Positions 63,991-64,000 of a stretch of 64,000 nucleotides of DNA are shown one piece after another. Under the pieces are notes generated by a model. The model saw only the letters and a list, made by a program, of their open reading frames with translations, was not told where the DNA came from and did not search any database. Numbering within the stretch: position 1 is the stretch's first letter; each line of letters opens with the position of its first letter. The stretch comes from Ichthyophis bannanicus (lineage: Eukaryota > Chordata > Amphibia > Gymnophiona > Ichthyophiidae): positions 110,536,278 to 110,600,277 of the forward strand of contig CM066043.1 of the NCBI GenBank assembly GCA_033557465.1, read 5' to 3'. Both the position numbers and the translations under genes were made by a program.

Positions 63991-64000
63991 TGCGCAGCTG

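Larger units (their letters stand above)
58105..64000 (-). mobile_element. DIRS retrotransposon D9 (family I), runs off window
   Basis: Minus-strand coding relative of D6. The left tip is 58105, where the splice-like motif is mutated to CAG|ATGAGT. The left terminal repeat is split by a LINE fragment (58155-58740). The internal complementary region is about 58937-59035. Recombinase, RNase H and RT follow with many breaks, and an insertion block occupies 60966-62845. Gag and right terminus lie beyond the window. Confidence 0.92.

Noticed and set aside
1..64000. LTR retrotransposons or endogenous retroviruses as the source of RT and RNase H frames
   Set aside because: There are no direct LTRs, primer-binding sites, aspartic protease or DDE integrase. 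Inverted ends, an internal complementary region and tyrosine recombinase show DIRS.

Overview
The window looks like repeat-rich vertebrate nuclear DNA. Five spliced exons of an ANKRD13-family gene (ANKRD13B or D type) lie on the minus strand at 52409-52274, 51735-51611, 43484-43439, 43258-43115 and 28905-28716. All have canonical splice sites and matching phases. Introns of 8-14 kb are filled mainly with DIRS-type (tyrosine-recombinase) retrotransposons, with L2-like LINEs, a tRNA-SINE, an L1-like ORF1-only element and a piggyBac-like MITE. Such a load of DIRS elements suggests an amphibian, most likely a caecilian or salamander. That is inference; I cannot identify the species.

Layout, with nine DIRS copies called D1-D9, all coding on the minus strand like the host gene. 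D1 (1-3335, left part outside the window); MITE 3895-4387; LINE 4622-6345; LINE fragment 6346-6745, split by D2 and resuming at 15135-15292; D2 (6746-15134) with a nearly intact L2-like LINE inserted at 9073-11531; D3 (15293-26833) with the young D4 (18105-23863) inside it; ordinary intron with exon 28905-28716 and small repeats (26834-31742); D5 (31743-42846) with D6 (37013-42639) inside it; exons 43258-43115 and 43484-43439; an L2 LINE (44290-51440) split by D7 (45129-50865); exons 51735-51611 and 52409-52274; D8 (52571-58104) carrying a minus-strand LINE (55384-57888); D9 (58105 to beyond 64000) inserted into D8 and itself carrying a LINE fragment, an old dispersed repeat and the L1-like element (61301-62820).

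Each complete DIRS copy shows the class layout. It has inverted terminal repeats of about 120-140 bp, and an internal complementary region near the left end that joins the complements of both outer ends. In sense order follow gag (zinc-binding), RT-RNase H with a methyltransferase-like tail, and a tyrosine recombinase in an overlapping frame. D4 (terminal repeats identical over 140 bp) and D6 are closest to intact, and D7 has RT, RNase H and recombinase in one 987-codon frame. D1, D5, D8 and D9 are decayed.

The most unusual signal is a motif matching a 5' splice site (CAG|GTRAGT) at the sense 3' terminus of otherwise diverged DIRS families. Promoter-like motifs (NRF-1-type, CRE-type, TATA) lie in their terminal repeats. 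No rRNA, CRISPR array or bacterial-type gene was seen.
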